Source of the DNA: Cystobacter fuscus DSM 2262
GTDB taxonomy: Bacteria > Myxococcota > Myxococcia > Myxococcales > Myxococcaceae
Length of the DNA stretch: 64,000 nt
Assembly: GCF_000335475.2 (NCBI RefSeq)
Contig: NZ_ANAH02000031.1
Span: forward strand, 1 to 64,000
Direction of reading: 5' to 3'
A program made the position numbers and the translations under genes. The number at the start of each line of letters is the position of its first letter. The first letter of the stretch is position 1. The notes beneath the pieces are model-generated. The model worked only from the letters and a program-made list of their open reading frames with translations. It made no database searches and was not told the origin of the DNA. Positions 37,923-48,068 of this stretch are shown one piece after another.

Positions 37923-40532
37923 ATGGCTCAACGCTACACACTTCCCAACGGACTCACCGTCGTCTTCGAGGAACAGCACGCCGCCCGGGTGGCCGCCTTC
38001 CAGGTGTGGGTCAAGGCGGGCAGCGCCGACGAGCGCCCCGACCAGGCCGGGCTCGCCCACCTGCACGAGCATATGCTCTTCAAGGGCACGGCCCGGCGCG
38101 CCCCCGGGGAGATCGCCCGCGACGTGGAGGCCCATGGGGGGGAAATCAACGCCTGGACGTCCTTCGACCAGACCGTCTACCACATCGTCATCGCCAGCCA
38201 GTACGCCCGCATGGGGCTGGACATCCTCGGCGATGCCATCCGCTCCTCCGCTTTCGACGAGGGGGAGCTGGCGCGGGAAATCGAGGTGGTGTGCGAGGAG
38301 ATCAAGCGCAGCCAGGACACACCGAGCCGCCGGGCCTCGAGGGATCTCTTCTCCACCGTCTACCAGGAGCACCCCTACCGCCACCCCGTCATCGGCACCG
38401 CGGAGAGCGTGCGGAGCTTCAGCCGGGACAAGGTGCTCGAGTTCTACCGGCGGCACTACACGCCCCGCAATCTCGTGCTGGTGGCCACCGGGGACTTCAC
38501 CGAGGCGGAGCTGCGGGGGTGGGTGGACGAGTTCTTCGGGGGCGACTGGGGGCGGCCCCACGAGGGCGGTGTCGTGCGCCCGCGCGAGCCCCAGCTCACC
38601 CACCGCCGCGTCCTCTTGCGCCCGGACGAGGTGAAGGAAGCCTACCTCAACCTCGCCTTCCCCATCCCCCAGGGCAACCACCCGGACGTGCCCGCGCTGG
38701 ACGCGCTCGCCATGATCGTCGGCCAGGGCGAGGCCTCCCGGCTGGTGCTGGAGGTCAAGCGCAAGCGCGGCCTCGTCAACGACATCCACACGTACGCGTA
38801 CACGCCGAGGGATCCGGGCCTCTTCGCCGCGAGCCTCACCCTCCCCCCGGGCAAGCTGCCCCAGGCGTTCGAGGAGACGGTGCGAGGGCTCGCCGCGCTG
38901 CGCACGGGGCTCGTGCCCGAGGAGGAGCTCGCCACGGTGAAGGCCCTCATCGAGTCCGAGGCCATCTACCAGCGCGAGACGGTGCAGGGGCTGGCACGCA
39001 AGCTCGGCCACTACCAGTCCTCCATGGGGGAGCTGGAGGCGGAGGCGCGCTACTACGAGGCCATCGCGCGGCTGACCCCCGAGCAGCTGCGCGAGGTGGC
39101 CGGGCGCTACCTGCGCTTCGAGCACGCCATCGTCACCGGACTGCTGCCCCCCGGCACCGCCTTCAGCGCGGAGCAGGTCGAGGAGATCCTGGACCGGGTG
39201 CCCCGCGAGCCCTCCGCGCCGCTGCCCGAGCGCCGCGCGCCCAAGACGCTTCCCGCGGCCGGGCACGCGCCACGCGCGGAGGACAGGAGCCCGCGCGCCA
39301 CCCCGGGCCGGGTGGTGGAGGAGCGGCTGCCCTCGGGCGCGCGCATCCTCGTGCGGGAGGAGCGGAACGTGCCCGTCTTCGCCATGCGCGCCGTGTTCCC
39401 CGGCGGCCTGCGCTACGAGACGGCGGAGACCAACGGCCTCACCACGCTGCTGGGCCGCTGCCTCACCCGGGGCACGCCCACGCACGACGCGGAGGAGATC
39501 TCCCACCTCGTGGATTCCTTCACCGGCGCGCTGTCCGGCATGGGCGGGCGCAACACGGTGGGCCTGCGCGGCGAGTTCCTCTCGCGCCACTTCCAACCCG
39601 CCTTCCGCCTCTTCGCCGACAGCCTGCTCCACCCCCTCTTCCCCGAGGCCGAGGTGGCGCGCGAGCGCGCGCTGCTCGTGCAGGACATCGTCACGCGCGA
39701 GGACAAGCCCAGCGGCGTGGCGTTCGATCTCTTCAACCGCACCCTCTTCCAGGCGCACCCGTACCGGCTGCCGACCCTGGGCGAACAGGCGTCGGTGGAG
39801 CGGCTGGGGCCCGAAGCACTGCGCGCCTACCACGCCGCGCACATGGACCCGTCCCAGCTCACCCTGTGCGTGGTGGGGGACGTGAGGGCGGACGAGGTGT
39901 TCGCGCTCGCGCACGAGGCCTTTGGCGCGTCGCGTGGCCAGGCGCGGCCCCCGCCCGAGGTGCGGCCCGAGCCCCCGCCCGAGAGCGCCCGGACGGTGAA
40001 GCGGGAGCTGGCGCGCGCGCAGGCGCACCTCGTGCTGGGCTTCCAGGGCGTGCGGCTGGATGACTCCCGGCGGTATGTGCTGGAGGTGCTCTCCACGGTG
40101 CTCAGTGGCCAGGGCGGGCGGCTCTTCGTGGAGCTGCGCGACAAGCGCTCCATGGCCTACAGCATCAGCAGCTTCTCCGTGGAGGGCGTGGATCCGGGCT
40201 ACTTCGCCGTCTACATGGGCACGAGCCCCGAGAAGGTGGAGGCGGCGCTCGCGGGCATCCGCGAACAGCTCTCGCGCGTGCGCGACGAGCCCATCCCCGA
40301 GGCCGAGCTGTCCCGGGCCCGGCAGCACCTCATCGGCACGCATGAGATTGGCCTGCAGCGCAACGGCTCGCGCGCCGCGCTCATCGCACTCGATGCCTGC
40401 TACGGCCTGGGGCGGGAGAACTTCCTGCACTACTCCGAGCGCGTGGCGGCGGTGACGGCCGCGGACGTGCGCGCGGTGGCCCGCGAGCTCATCGACCTGG
40501 AGCGCTGCGCGCTCGCCATTGTCGGGCCCTGA
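37923..40532 (+). CDS. M16-family peptidase with two fused halves
   Basis: ATG at 37923 gives 869 aa. The first half has the inverted zinc motif HLHEH at 46-50 in AGLAHLHEHMLFKGT, with Glu in EVVCEEIKRSQDTPSRR. The second half (about 480-869) has the same fold but lacks the zinc motif (ETNGLTTLLGRCLTRGTP), so it is the inactive partner, as in pitrilysin-like chains fused in one polypeptide. The closing QLTLCVVGDVRADEV and LSTVLSGQGGRLFVELRDKR are typical. It cleaves peptides or misfolded proteins. No signal sequence is seen. Confidence 0.88.
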   Translation: MAQRYTLPNGLTVVFEEQHAARVAAFQVWVKAGSADERPDQAGLAHLHEHMLFKGTARRAPGEIARDVEAHGGEINAWTSFDQTVYHIVIASQYARMGLDILGDAIRSSAFDEGELAREIEVVCEEIKRSQDTPSRRASRDLFSTVYQEHPYRHPVIGTAESVRSFSRDKVLEFYRRHYTPRNLVLVATGDFTEAELRGWVDEFFGGDWGRPHEGGVVRPREPQLTHRRVLLRPDEVKEAYLNLAFPIPQGNHPDVPALDALAMIVGQGEASRLVLEVKRKRGLVNDIHTYAYTPRDPGLFAASLTLPPGKLPQAFEETVRGLAALRTGLVPEEELATVKALIESEAIYQRETVQGLARKLGHYQSSMGELEAEARYYEAIARLTPEQLREVAGRYLRFEHAIVTGLLPPGTAFSAEQVEEILDRVPREPSAPLPERRAPKTLPAAGHAPRAEDRSPRATPGRVVEERLPSGARILVREERNVPVFAMRAVFPGGLRYETAETNGLTTLLGRCLTRGTPTHDAEEISHLVDSFTGALSGMGGRNTVGLRGEFLSRHFQPAFRLFADSLLHPLFPEAEVARERALLVQDIVTREDKPSGVAFDLFNRTLFQAHPYRLPTLGEQASVERLGPEALRAYHAAHMDPSQLTLCVVGDVRADEVFALAHEAFGASRGQARPPPEVRPEPPPESARTVKRELARAQAHLVLGFQGVRLDDSRRYVLEVLSTVLSGQGGRLFVELRDKRSMAYSISSFSVEGVDPGYFAVYMGTSPEKVEAALAGIREQLSRVRDEPIPEAELSRARQHLIGTHEIGLQRNGSRAALIALDACYGLGRENFLHYSERVAAVTAADVRAVARELIDLERCALAIVGP

Positions 40533-40545
40533 GCTCCGGGCCCTG

Positions 40546-40583
40546 AAAAACAAAACCCCTCTCCCCGCGGTGGGGGAGAGGGG
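40546..40583 (-). terminator. intrinsic terminator of the pilY1 operon
   Basis: On the minus strand an 11-bp stem (CCCCTCTCCCC/GGGGAGAGGGG at 40556-40583) with a short loop is followed by TTTTGTTTTT. This is a textbook Rho-independent site lying about 50 bases after the pilY1 stop; the same hairpin may help end the plus-strand M16 gene. Confidence 0.85.
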
Positions 40584-40594
40584 AAGCGCGAGTC

Positions 40595-40617
40595 CCGGGC
40601 CTCGGCGCGAGGCCCGG
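40595..40617. terminator. second hairpin between pilY1 and the M16 gene
   Basis: CCGGGCCTC (40595-40603) and GAGGCCCGG (40609-40617) form a perfect 9-bp stem with a five-base loop, just inside the pilY1-proximal end of the intergenic gap. Confidence 0.5.
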
Positions 40618-40630
40618 TCCAGCGAGGGGA

Positions 40631-43600
40631 CTACGGCGTCGTCTGCGCCGTCTCCTCGTTGTTGCAGGCGCTGGGGTCCTCGTGACGGCACTCGTGGAGG
40701 TTGCGAGGCACCTCCATCCACGAGATGTCGGGCGTCGCGTTCTTCTTGTTGCCCAACGTCTCCGTGTTCGGCGCCGAGCCGGCGCTGGAGATGGCCACCT
40801 CGTAGCGGATGCCCTGCGTCGCCGACATGGAGATGATGGGCGAGGGGTTGCCCGGAGGCGCCGCCGTCGGCTGCTCCCGCGAGAGGATCCACCCCAGCCC
40901 CGGCACCTCGAAGCCCGAGGCGAAATCCGGCCTGCCGGTGATGGCATCCGCCTGCCACGAGTAGGACCTGTCACCCAGTCCCGCCAGCGAGCAGGCATCC
41001 TTCCCCGCCGTCGTGGACGGAGAGAAGGAGGACCAGAAGACGACACCCGCGAGCACCGTCGAGCCCGTCGCGGTCCGCTCCGCCACGGTGTTGGTGTAGC
41101 GCACGAACCAGCCCGGATCCTCGGACGACGGCCACGGCACCTTCTCCAGGTTCGCCTTGGTGATGTAGCGCTGCTTCACGCCACGCACGTCGGGCTGCGT
41201 GTAGGCGTAGTACTCCGCCGGAACGGTCACGTCCGTCAGCGAGCAGTTCATGGTCTCGCACTTGACGCCCTGCTTGTCCGTCACACGCATCTTGTCGAAC
41301 GCGACCGCGCCTATCTCGTCGGAGAAGAGACGCTTGGGGCCACCGTAGGAGAGGAAGCCGAAGAAGCGGTTGGTGCCCACGGTGATCTTCTCGTCGGCCG
41401 TGAGGATCTGATCATGGCGCTCGCTCGTGTTGAGCGGATTGTTGTCACACGTCCAGGAGCCGTTGGAACCCGAGCAGGACGCCTGGGAGCTATACGTCCG
41501 CGTTCCACCCCCGACCGGGAAGATGCCGGTACCGTAGGCGCCGGCGGGGCAGCTGAGCGTCAGCTCGGTCAACTCCATCTTCGAGCCCGAGCAGGCCGAA
41601 CCCGCGGTGCTCGCCCAGCTCTCCGAGCTGTTGGTGAGCACGCCCGCCTTGTACTCGACGACGCTGGTGCGCTTCTGGCCATTCACCTCGCCGGCGAACG
41701 ACGCCTTCACGTCACACTTGAGCCGGATGCACGCGAGCAGGTCATCCGCGTTGCAGTCCGAGCCCGGCGAGGTGCGCAGATGCTGCCGGTCTCCCGTGCC
41801 CATGAAGCTGCGCAACCACCCCGTGTCCGGCTGCAACACCGTGGCGGCGACCTGGAAGAAGGGCGCCTTCTGGTGACCGTTGACCAGGGCGTCCTCACGC
41901 TGCACCTCGAGCGAGCGGGCGCCGAACCAGTTCTTCACCAGCCCCGTGCTGTTGTCCACATCACCCGGCTCATGGAAGCGGAACGTCCACACCTGGCCGC
42001 CCATGTCTCCGACGATCATCGTGTCGAAGAAGCCGTCCATGTCGCGCTGCAGGTTCTCTCCCTTGCCAATGTCCACCAGCGCGGGCGCGGCCACCACTGG
42101 CTGCATCTTGTTGATCATCTTGGCGTAATCACTGCTGTCCGCACCACCCGGATGAGCCTCCACGGACCACAGCTGCTCGCCCGTCCAGGCATCCAGCATG
42201 TACACGCCGCGGCCGCGCGACAGGTCCGGGCTGAAGCCACCATTGAGCACCGCCACCCAGCGCTCCTCCCAACCCCGGTCCTTGTCACTGGCCGGAGCGG
42301 TCGCCGAGGCCTTGAGGCGCACGGGCCCGATGGGCGGGGGCTTGGGCGCGAAGTTCGACCAGGACTGCCCCATGGTCAGCGACTCCTTGTCGCAGGCGTT
42401 GGGGAACATCCAGCGGAACGGCTTCTGGGTCGTGTCCGTCGGATTCTTCACCGCCTTGAGCATGGAGTAGGGGTCGGTCACGTCGAGCGCCATGAAGCGC
42501 TGGCCGCCGCTGCGCTCGCCGATGACGGCGATGGTGCGGAACTCCTTGAGCTGCTTGACGCCGTCGCGGCCGCGGGCCTGCAACGTGCCGTCGGGCGAGC
42601 CGTCCGCCCAGATGTCACGCACCATGGGAGTGCCGTCCACGAAGTACTCGTGGTTCAACACCATCAGGCCCAGCTTGGGCATCAGATCCGGCGGCACGAA
42701 GGCCCACATCTCCTGGCCCGTCCCCATGTCATGGATGCTGTCCAGCGCGCCCGTCTTCGTCTGCGTGGCCTTGCCCACGTGCACCGCGTGCAGCATGCCG
42801 CCGTTGGAGCCCACCAGCGCGATGCGATCGCGCCGCGCCACCGGGTCGTGCTTCATGTACTCGCTATAGACGCCGTAGCGGTTGGTGTTGCTGCGCGGCG
42901 TGGCCATGGGCGTGGGCGTGTAGCAGGGCTTCTTGCCGCCACTCGACGAGCACAGCGGATCCGTGGTCACCGAGTACGAGAAGTCCTCGTAGAGCGTGGA
43001 CACGCACTGGCCGCTCAGGCCCAGCGAGCACACGAACGGATCCACGGGCGGCTCGACCGTCACGGGGGTGGAGTGGAAGATGTCCGCGAGCTTGCAGGAC
43101 CTCGGATCATTCGGATCCACGTTCTCCGCGCACGGCCGCTCCTCGTTGCGATTCGAGTCGCCGTCGTAGTCGAAGACGTCCATGCCACGCACGAAGCGCA
43201 CGAGCTGCAGGGCGCAGTCGTTCTGCTGCGCGGGGGTGCCCTCCCACGTGCCCTTGAGCTGCTTGGTGTAGAGCATGCTGCAGAAGGAATCACCGCCCGC
43301 CAGCAGGTAGCTCTTGAGCACGGGCAGGTTCTCCTCGTGGAACTCGATGGGCGGGTTGTCCTCCGAGGTGAACTTGCCGTCGTTGTCCCGATCGACGAGC
43401 GTGAAGATGCAGCGGCCGCTGTTCGGATCGAGCGGGTTGTCGAGGTTGCACTTGGCGGCCGCCTTGCGGTTGCCCACCGTCTCGCCCAGGTTCCAGAAGG
43501 GCTCCGCGGGCGTGCCACCCTGAAGGGTGCCGTCGATCACGGACGCGGTGTTCACCTTGACCCAGATGCCCTCGGCGTTCTCCTGGACGATGTTGGAAGC

Positions 43601-45790
43601 GGTGAAGTCAGAGCCCTTCGGCAAGCCGCCCGGGAAGCCCGCCGGCTTGTCCAGGAAGAACGTGTCGTCGCAGTCGCCATCCTTGTTGAGGTCGGCCGCG
43701 TGCTTCGTCGTGCTTCCGGCCGGCATCGCCTCGCAGCCCTGGGCGAACTCGCTGTAATAGAAGAAGCGGTAGAGGCTGCCCTCGTACGGACGGCTGCGGC
43801 GCGGAACGAAGCGCGGCACGAACACCGAGGACTCCATGCCGCCCGTCTGCACGCCGGAGATGTTGGCGGAGGCGAACGAGGTGGACAGCTGCTTGATGTC
43901 GCCCAGGGCGTCGATGATGGCCTGGCGCAGCTCGGTGGCGTTGTTCGCGCGGTAGAACTTGCCCTTGCCCGCCAGGGCGATGCTCTGGAGCATGGGGCTG
44001 TTGTCGCCATAACCCACGGTGTACGTGCGCATCGACTGCACGCCCTCCATGTCGCCACGCAGGTCGGAGTGGGCCATGAAGTAGGCCACGTCATCCATGA
44101 AGTTCTTGTTGCCCACACCCAGGCCGTGCGGCCAGTTGTACTCGGTGTAGTCACAGTCCTCCTTGGTCGCCTTGACGCCCGGGGCCTTCTCGAACTGGTC
44201 GCAGTAGTTGACGCCACCCACGTTCGGGTTGTGCTCGGGATCGGTCGGATTGAACGTGATGGGCGCCTTGTCCGGCGTCTCGTGCTTGGCGTTCTGGGCC
44301 AACAGCAACGACATCATCTTGGTGATGGGCACCGAGTTGTCGTACATGGGCGCGCCATCGGTGAGCACGATGACCGAGCTCACCTGGCAGCCAAAGCACA
44401 CCGACCTGTACTGGCCACCGGTCTCCCAGCGCTGGCCCGGAAGAATGATTCCAGTGGCGGGATCGAGGTAGGGCGCCTTGAGCCACTCATCGCTGCTCTT
44501 GCCGTAACCGCCACCGGGCTGGTTGCCGCCGTAGGGATTGTTGTAGGTGCCGCCACTCGGCTGTCCCGGCCAGCCCCAGATGGTGTTGCCAATGGGCTGG
44601 GCGAACCAGGTCCCCCACCGGTTGTCCACGATCTGCGAGGAGAAGTAACCCCCCAGACCGAAGAGGGCCTCACCGATGGAACGCTCGTTGTTGCGGAACG
44701 CCACTGTGTTGACGGCATCCATCAGCTTGCGCCGGTCGAGTTCCGCCTCCTTGATGACGGGGTAGGAGGCGTCGCAGCGCGGACGAAGCTCCTCGATGAC
44801 CGAGGGCGGATCGAACCAGCCGCGATCGCCACCGAAGGTGGACACGCCCATACGGACGTTGGGAGCATCCTTGATGACGCCCTTGAGCACCTTGCGCGCG
44901 ACCACGAACTTGGGCGGGCGCACGTTCAGCACGCGGCCACTGACGAGCCACTTGCGCTTGGCCTCGATGGGCAGCGGCGGCTCGTCCTTGCCCCTCGGCG
45001 GACCCATGTGTCCGCCCTTGTCGTTGATGGTCGCGGGCACGAGCGGACCCCGCCACCAGCCCTTGGTCGTCAGACAGCTCACGCACTCGTTGAAGACGGG
45101 CGTGTTGGGATATTTGCTGTCGTAGTTCCACAGCTGCCGGCAGGCCACGGTGACCTCGGTCATGCTGTTCATGCTCTTGAACATCACGCCCATCGAGTAG
45201 GGGAACTCCTCCACCTGCCAGGCGATGCGCCGACCACGCGCGTTGTAGAAATGGCTGGGATCGAAGTAGAGGTCGTCCAGATCGCTGTCGTCGTCGTAGA
45301 CGATGGAGCCGTTCTTGTTCTGGTCCGGGCTGTCCTTGTCGAACCAGCTCATGGCGTTGACGAGCGCCGGATCCGTGCAGCCCGTGTTGATGAAGTGGCC
45401 GTAGTCCGGGTCGTCGAAGCCAAGATCTCCCTTCTTGGTTCCGGACGTCGGGGAGTAACCCGGAGTGAAGGCCTCGGGCAGGTACTGGCCGGTGGGGAAG
45501 TCCTGCATGGACTCGTTGTTGCCCAGCAGGAACATGGCGCTCGGAGGGCTGGAGGGGACTTCGAAGAAGTCCTTGTCCGCCCCGATCGCCGGGCTGATCA
45601 TCGCGTCGCCCACGGCCACGGCGCTCGAGCAGCACGCGGCCTTGGCCGGTGTGTCGATCGAACCCGAACGGCTCTCCATGGCCGCCAATCCCGCGGCCCC
45701 CACCACCACCACTCCCGAGGCCAGGCCCATCCTGCGCGAGAAGGACTGCTTCCACGCACGTCGAAGGGTGTCGAAGTTGATGCGCATCAT
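40631..45790 (-). CDS. pilY1: PilY1-like type IV pilus tip protein
   Basis: ATG at 45790, preceded by AGGAG, gives 1719 aa. After an N-terminal membrane stretch (GLASGVVVVGAAGLAAM) comes a VWA-like region; the usual metal-ion site D-x-S-x-S is altered to LLGNNESMQD, while VSSVIVLTDGAPMYDNS keeps the later part. The C-terminal beta-propeller of PilY1 begins about residue 900 and includes RIALVGSNGGMLHAVHVGK and FDTMIVGDMGGQVWTFRF. Many cysteines near the C-terminus (CNADDLLACIRLKCDV, CSGSK, CSGSNGSWTCDN) suggest disulfides. PilY1 primes pilus assembly with minor pilins and takes part in adhesion. It is the last gene of the five-gene cluster. Confidence 0.9.
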   Translation of the reverse strand: MMRINFDTLRRAWKQSFSRRMGLASGVVVVGAAGLAAMESRSGSIDTPAKAACCSSAVAVGDAMISPAIGADKDFFEVPSSPPSAMFLLGNNESMQDFPTGQYLPEAFTPGYSPTSGTKKGDLGFDDPDYGHFINTGCTDPALVNAMSWFDKDSPDQNKNGSIVYDDDSDLDDLYFDPSHFYNARGRRIAWQVEEFPYSMGVMFKSMNSMTEVTVACRQLWNYDSKYPNTPVFNECVSCLTTKGWWRGPLVPATINDKGGHMGPPRGKDEPPLPIEAKRKWLVSGRVLNVRPPKFVVARKVLKGVIKDAPNVRMGVSTFGGDRGWFDPPSVIEELRPRCDASYPVIKEAELDRRKLMDAVNTVAFRNNERSIGEALFGLGGYFSSQIVDNRWGTWFAQPIGNTIWGWPGQPSGGTYNNPYGGNQPGGGYGKSSDEWLKAPYLDPATGIILPGQRWETGGQYRSVCFGCQVSSVIVLTDGAPMYDNSVPITKMMSLLLAQNAKHETPDKAPITFNPTDPEHNPNVGGVNYCDQFEKAPGVKATKEDCDYTEYNWPHGLGVGNKNFMDDVAYFMAHSDLRGDMEGVQSMRTYTVGYGDNSPMLQSIALAGKGKFYRANNATELRQAIIDALGDIKQLSTSFASANISGVQTGGMESSVFVPRFVPRRSRPYEGSLYRFFYYSEFAQGCEAMPAGSTTKHAADLNKDGDCDDTFFLDKPAGFPGGLPKGSDFTASNIVQENAEGIWVKVNTASVIDGTLQGGTPAEPFWNLGETVGNRKAAAKCNLDNPLDPNSGRCIFTLVDRDNDGKFTSEDNPPIEFHEENLPVLKSYLLAGGDSFCSMLYTKQLKGTWEGTPAQQNDCALQLVRFVRGMDVFDYDGDSNRNEERPCAENVDPNDPRSCKLADIFHSTPVTVEPPVDPFVCSLGLSGQCVSTLYEDFSYSVTTDPLCSSSGGKKPCYTPTPMATPRSNTNRYGVYSEYMKHDPVARRDRIALVGSNGGMLHAVHVGKATQTKTGALDSIHDMGTGQEMWAFVPPDLMPKLGLMVLNHEYFVDGTPMVRDIWADGSPDGTLQARGRDGVKQLKEFRTIAVIGERSGGQRFMALDVTDPYSMLKAVKNPTDTTQKPFRWMFPNACDKESLTMGQSWSNFAPKPPPIGPVRLKASATAPASDKDRGWEERWVAVLNGGFSPDLSRGRGVYMLDAWTGEQLWSVEAHPGGADSSDYAKMINKMQPVVAAPALVDIGKGENLQRDMDGFFDTMIVGDMGGQVWTFRFHEPGDVDNSTGLVKNWFGARSLEVQREDALVNGHQKAPFFQVAATVLQPDTGWLRSFMGTGDRQHLRTSPGSDCNADDLLACIRLKCDVKASFAGEVNGQKRTSVVEYKAGVLTNSSESWASTAGSACSGSKMELTELTLSCPAGAYGTGIFPVGGGTRTYSSQASCSGSNGSWTCDNNPLNTSERHDQILTADEKITVGTNRFFGFLSYGGPKRLFSDEIGAVAFDKMRVTDKQGVKCETMNCSLTDVTVPAEYYAYTQPDVRGVKQRYITKANLEKVPWPSSEDPGWFVRYTNTVAERTATGSTVLAGVVFWSSFSPSTTAGKDACSLAGLGDRSYSWQADAITGRPDFASGFEVPGLGWILSREQPTAAPPGNPSPIISMSATQGIRYEVAISSAGSAPNTETLGNKKNATPDISWMEVPRNLHECRHEDPSACNNEETAQTTP

Positions 45791-45799
45791 CAAAGGCTC

Positions 45800-46330
45800 C
45801 TAGAGACCGAACCGCACCACGAACTCCACTTCGGTCCCTCGTCCGTTCTCATCCAGACAGTGGACTGTAATCTTGTAGGGGACACCAGCGCCCAGCGTAT
45901 TAAGCCCGATACTGTTGCTCAAATCACGAAGCGCGCGGCGACTGCCGCCCGCGGACCCCTGGACGGCCGTGACGCCCGAGATGCCCGTGACCACCTGCCC
46001 GAGGTGGCCACTGCGCATACACCGGGCGTCCGCGGGAATGCTCTTGTCGTCCGGGCACTTGGACTTCAGCTCGTCGCTGAGGTCGGCGTTGAGATTGACG
46101 TTCACCGTCGTCAACTGCGTGGGCGAGTTATTGGTGCTGAAGCGCGAGAGCACGTACTGACGGCCCGCGTCCGCGCACGACAGCAGCTCGTCTCCCGAGC
46201 GCTCGTTCTTCACCGCGCCCAGCTCACTGCGGGAAAAGGACAGGGCGGCGGCCGCCAACAGGCTGAGCACCGCCAGCAACACCACCACCAGCAACAGCAC
46301 CGAACCGCGTCTGCCGAGGCGTCTTCTCAT
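45800..46330 (-). CDS. pilX: PilX-like minor pilin
   Basis: The 176-aa protein has the N-terminal pattern RRGSVLLLVVVLLAVLSLLAAAALS: basic head, Gly9 cleavage site and a long hydrophobic helix. It lacks the Glu at position 5 of the mature protein, as expected for a PilX/GspK-like tip pilin. FSRSELGAVKNERSGDELLSCADAG is the conserved segment after the helix. It lies nine bases upstream of pilY1 and would form part of the tip complex. Confidence 0.8.
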   Translation of the reverse strand: MRRRLGRRGSVLLLVVVLLAVLSLLAAAALSFSRSELGAVKNERSGDELLSCADAGRQYVLSRFSTNNSPTQLTTVNVNLNADLSDELKSKCPDDKSIPADARCMRSGHLGQVVTGISGVTAVQGSAGGSRRALRDLSNSIGLNTLGAGVPYKITVHCLDENGRGTEVEFVVRFGL

Positions 46331-46342
46331 GGGAAAGTTCTC

Positions 46343-47503
46343 CTAGCCGCCAGCACAGTTGTAGTCGTCGCTGGGAACGCTGCCCTCGCAGGAGCCCGTC
46401 GCCAGCGAATAGAGAGGGAGAGGCATCTCCGAGGAGCGCATGTTGCGCACCTGCACGGTCATCTCGGACACCACCCGCCGGATTCCCGGGCTCAGCTTCT
46501 GGTTGGTGGCCCGATCCAGCTCGATCTTGTTCTCCAGCGGGAGCTCCTGCGCGCGATCACCCGCCGTCGGATTGAAAGCCGCCACCGACTCCTCCCGCTT
46601 GCTGAACGGGGGGATGCTGTTGTCCGCGGTCGTGGACAGATCCCGGGTGCTGCTGCGCGCCACCATGCCCACGATGACCGCGCGGATGTTGGCCGGGTTC
46701 TTGTTCAGACGGTCCGCATGGTCCGCGGCCGTCTCGTAGGTCGGCGCGGGCTCCGCGGGATTCGGGATGAAGGGCGTGCCATCCTCCCGAAGGAAGGTGA
46801 CGCGGAACGCCTCGATGTCCTCGGCCACCGGCTCACCATAGGGGTCGATCGAGGACTTGGGGCCGAGCCCATGCTGGCGAAAGAGGTAGGGGCGGCCATC
46901 GATGAACCGGATGGAGTAGTCGTAGACGTCGATCTTGAAGATGTAGACCTTGTTGTTGATTCCGGCCGTCTTGAAGCAGCTCGCGGTGTTGAAATCGCCG
47001 TTCTTGTTGGGGAACTTGTTGGTCGCGGGCGCCAGTTGCAGGGCGCTGCTGCCCGCCATCGCATCCGCGCTCAGTTGCGCATAGGACCAGCTGGCGGATC
47101 CATTGCACACGGCCTGGATGATCTGTCCCTGACGCAGCCTCTCCCGCAGCGGCGCGGAGAGGGTGATGGACGAGCCGTCGATCTTCGTGGCCATGGCGTT
47201 GAACGCCGGGTTGCGCATCCGGAAGACGAGCCGGTTGGACCTGTTGTTCGTATCGTTGCGCCGCCAGCCATCGGGAAAGTCAAAGGCCAGGTGGGGATCA
47301 ATGCCATAGCCCGCCATGCGCAGGTTGCGGATCACCATCAGGTGACTCTGCCGCAACGAGGCCTGTCCCCCCCGAATCCCCGCCTGTGTGTAGAAGGACT
47401 GGGAGTAGTTGAGGAACGCGGCGGAGACCGTGAGCACCGTGAGGAAGGTCACGGCGGAGCTCACCAGCAGCTCGATGAGGGAGAAGCCTTGCCGTTGTCT
47501 CAT
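46343..47503 (-). CDS. pilW: PilW-like minor pilin
   Basis: The start at 47503 overlaps the pilV stop by one base (TGATG) and gives 386 aa. The type III signal is MRQRQGFSLIELLVSSAV, with cleavage after Gly6 and Glu5 of the mature protein present. The long C-terminal domain has two Cys pairs (AVCNGSAS...SCFKTAG, GSCEGS...YNCAGG). PilW joins FimU, PilV and PilX in the priming complex for the pilus. Confidence 0.85.
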   Translation of the reverse strand: MRQRQGFSLIELLVSSAVTFLTVLTVSAAFLNYSQSFYTQAGIRGGQASLRQSHLMVIRNLRMAGYGIDPHLAFDFPDGWRRNDTNNRSNRLVFRMRNPAFNAMATKIDGSSITLSAPLRERLRQGQIIQAVCNGSASWSYAQLSADAMAGSSALQLAPATNKFPNKNGDFNTASCFKTAGINNKVYIFKIDVYDYSIRFIDGRPYLFRQHGLGPKSSIDPYGEPVAEDIEAFRVTFLREDGTPFIPNPAEPAPTYETAADHADRLNKNPANIRAVIVGMVARSSTRDLSTTADNSIPPFSKREESVAAFNPTAGDRAQELPLENKIELDRATNQKLSPGIRRVVSEMTVQVRNMRSSEMPLPLYSLATGSCEGSVPSDDYNCAGG

Positions 47504-48063
47504 CACTGGAGCCCCAGCATCTGAATGCGCATCGCCTGGGTGGTCACGACCCGCGGCTCGCCCGCGTCGTCGTAGCGCACCTTCACCCAGATCTGTAGAC
47601 GCGTAACGCTCGGGTTCACGACCTGCTTGCGGACCATGAAGTAGCGCCAGTAGGTGGTCGTATTGCCCTGCTCGTCCTTGAACTCGGGCGCCGCCAGCCC
47701 CGACCACTGCCGGTTGTTGGGCTTGATGTCGAAGTCGTCCCGCATGCACTTCGTGTAGGCCACGTATTCAGCGGACTCCTTGGACTTGAGCATGGCGCCC
47801 GCCTTGTCCAGGGGATCGTCATTGCACACGCCGGCCTTGGGGTCCAGGCGCGGGTCGTCGAAGCGCCAGAGTTGGATCTGCTCGACCAGGTCATTGGCGA
47901 TGTCGGTGGCCTGCATGTACCGGCGCGCCTGGCCCGTGGCGTTGCGCGCCTGGGTGAGCGCGCCCAGCAGACCGGAAAGACCCAGGAGGAACACCACCGC
48001 GGCGACGAGCGCCTCGATGGTCGTGAAGCCGTGGCGTGGGCGGAAGGAGGCCCTTGGCAGCAT
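47503..48063 (-). CDS. pilV: PilV-like minor pilin
   Basis: ATG at 48063, five bases after the upstream gene's stop, gives 186 aa. The type III signal is RPRHGFTTIEALVAAVVFLL (cleaved after Gly12). The remaining part has Cys in GVCNDDPLDK and YTKCMRDD. It is the second minor pilin of the cluster. Confidence 0.85.
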   Translation of the reverse strand: MLPRASFRPRHGFTTIEALVAAVVFLLGLSGLLGALTQARNATGQARRYMQATDIANDLVEQIQLWRFDDPRLDPKAGVCNDDPLDKAGAMLKSKESAEYVAYTKCMRDDFDIKPNNRQWSGLAAPEFKDEQGNTTTYWRYFMVRKQVVNPSVTRLQIWVKVRYDDAGEPRVVTTQAMRIQMLGLQ

Positions 48064-48068
48064 GGAAA

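Noticed and set aside
40682-47524. Very long open frame on the plus strand across the pilY1-pilW genes
   Set aside because: It is antisense to well-supported pilin genes, is dominated by Arg, Gly, His and Ala, and contains no domain. High GC at third positions removes stops in this frame.
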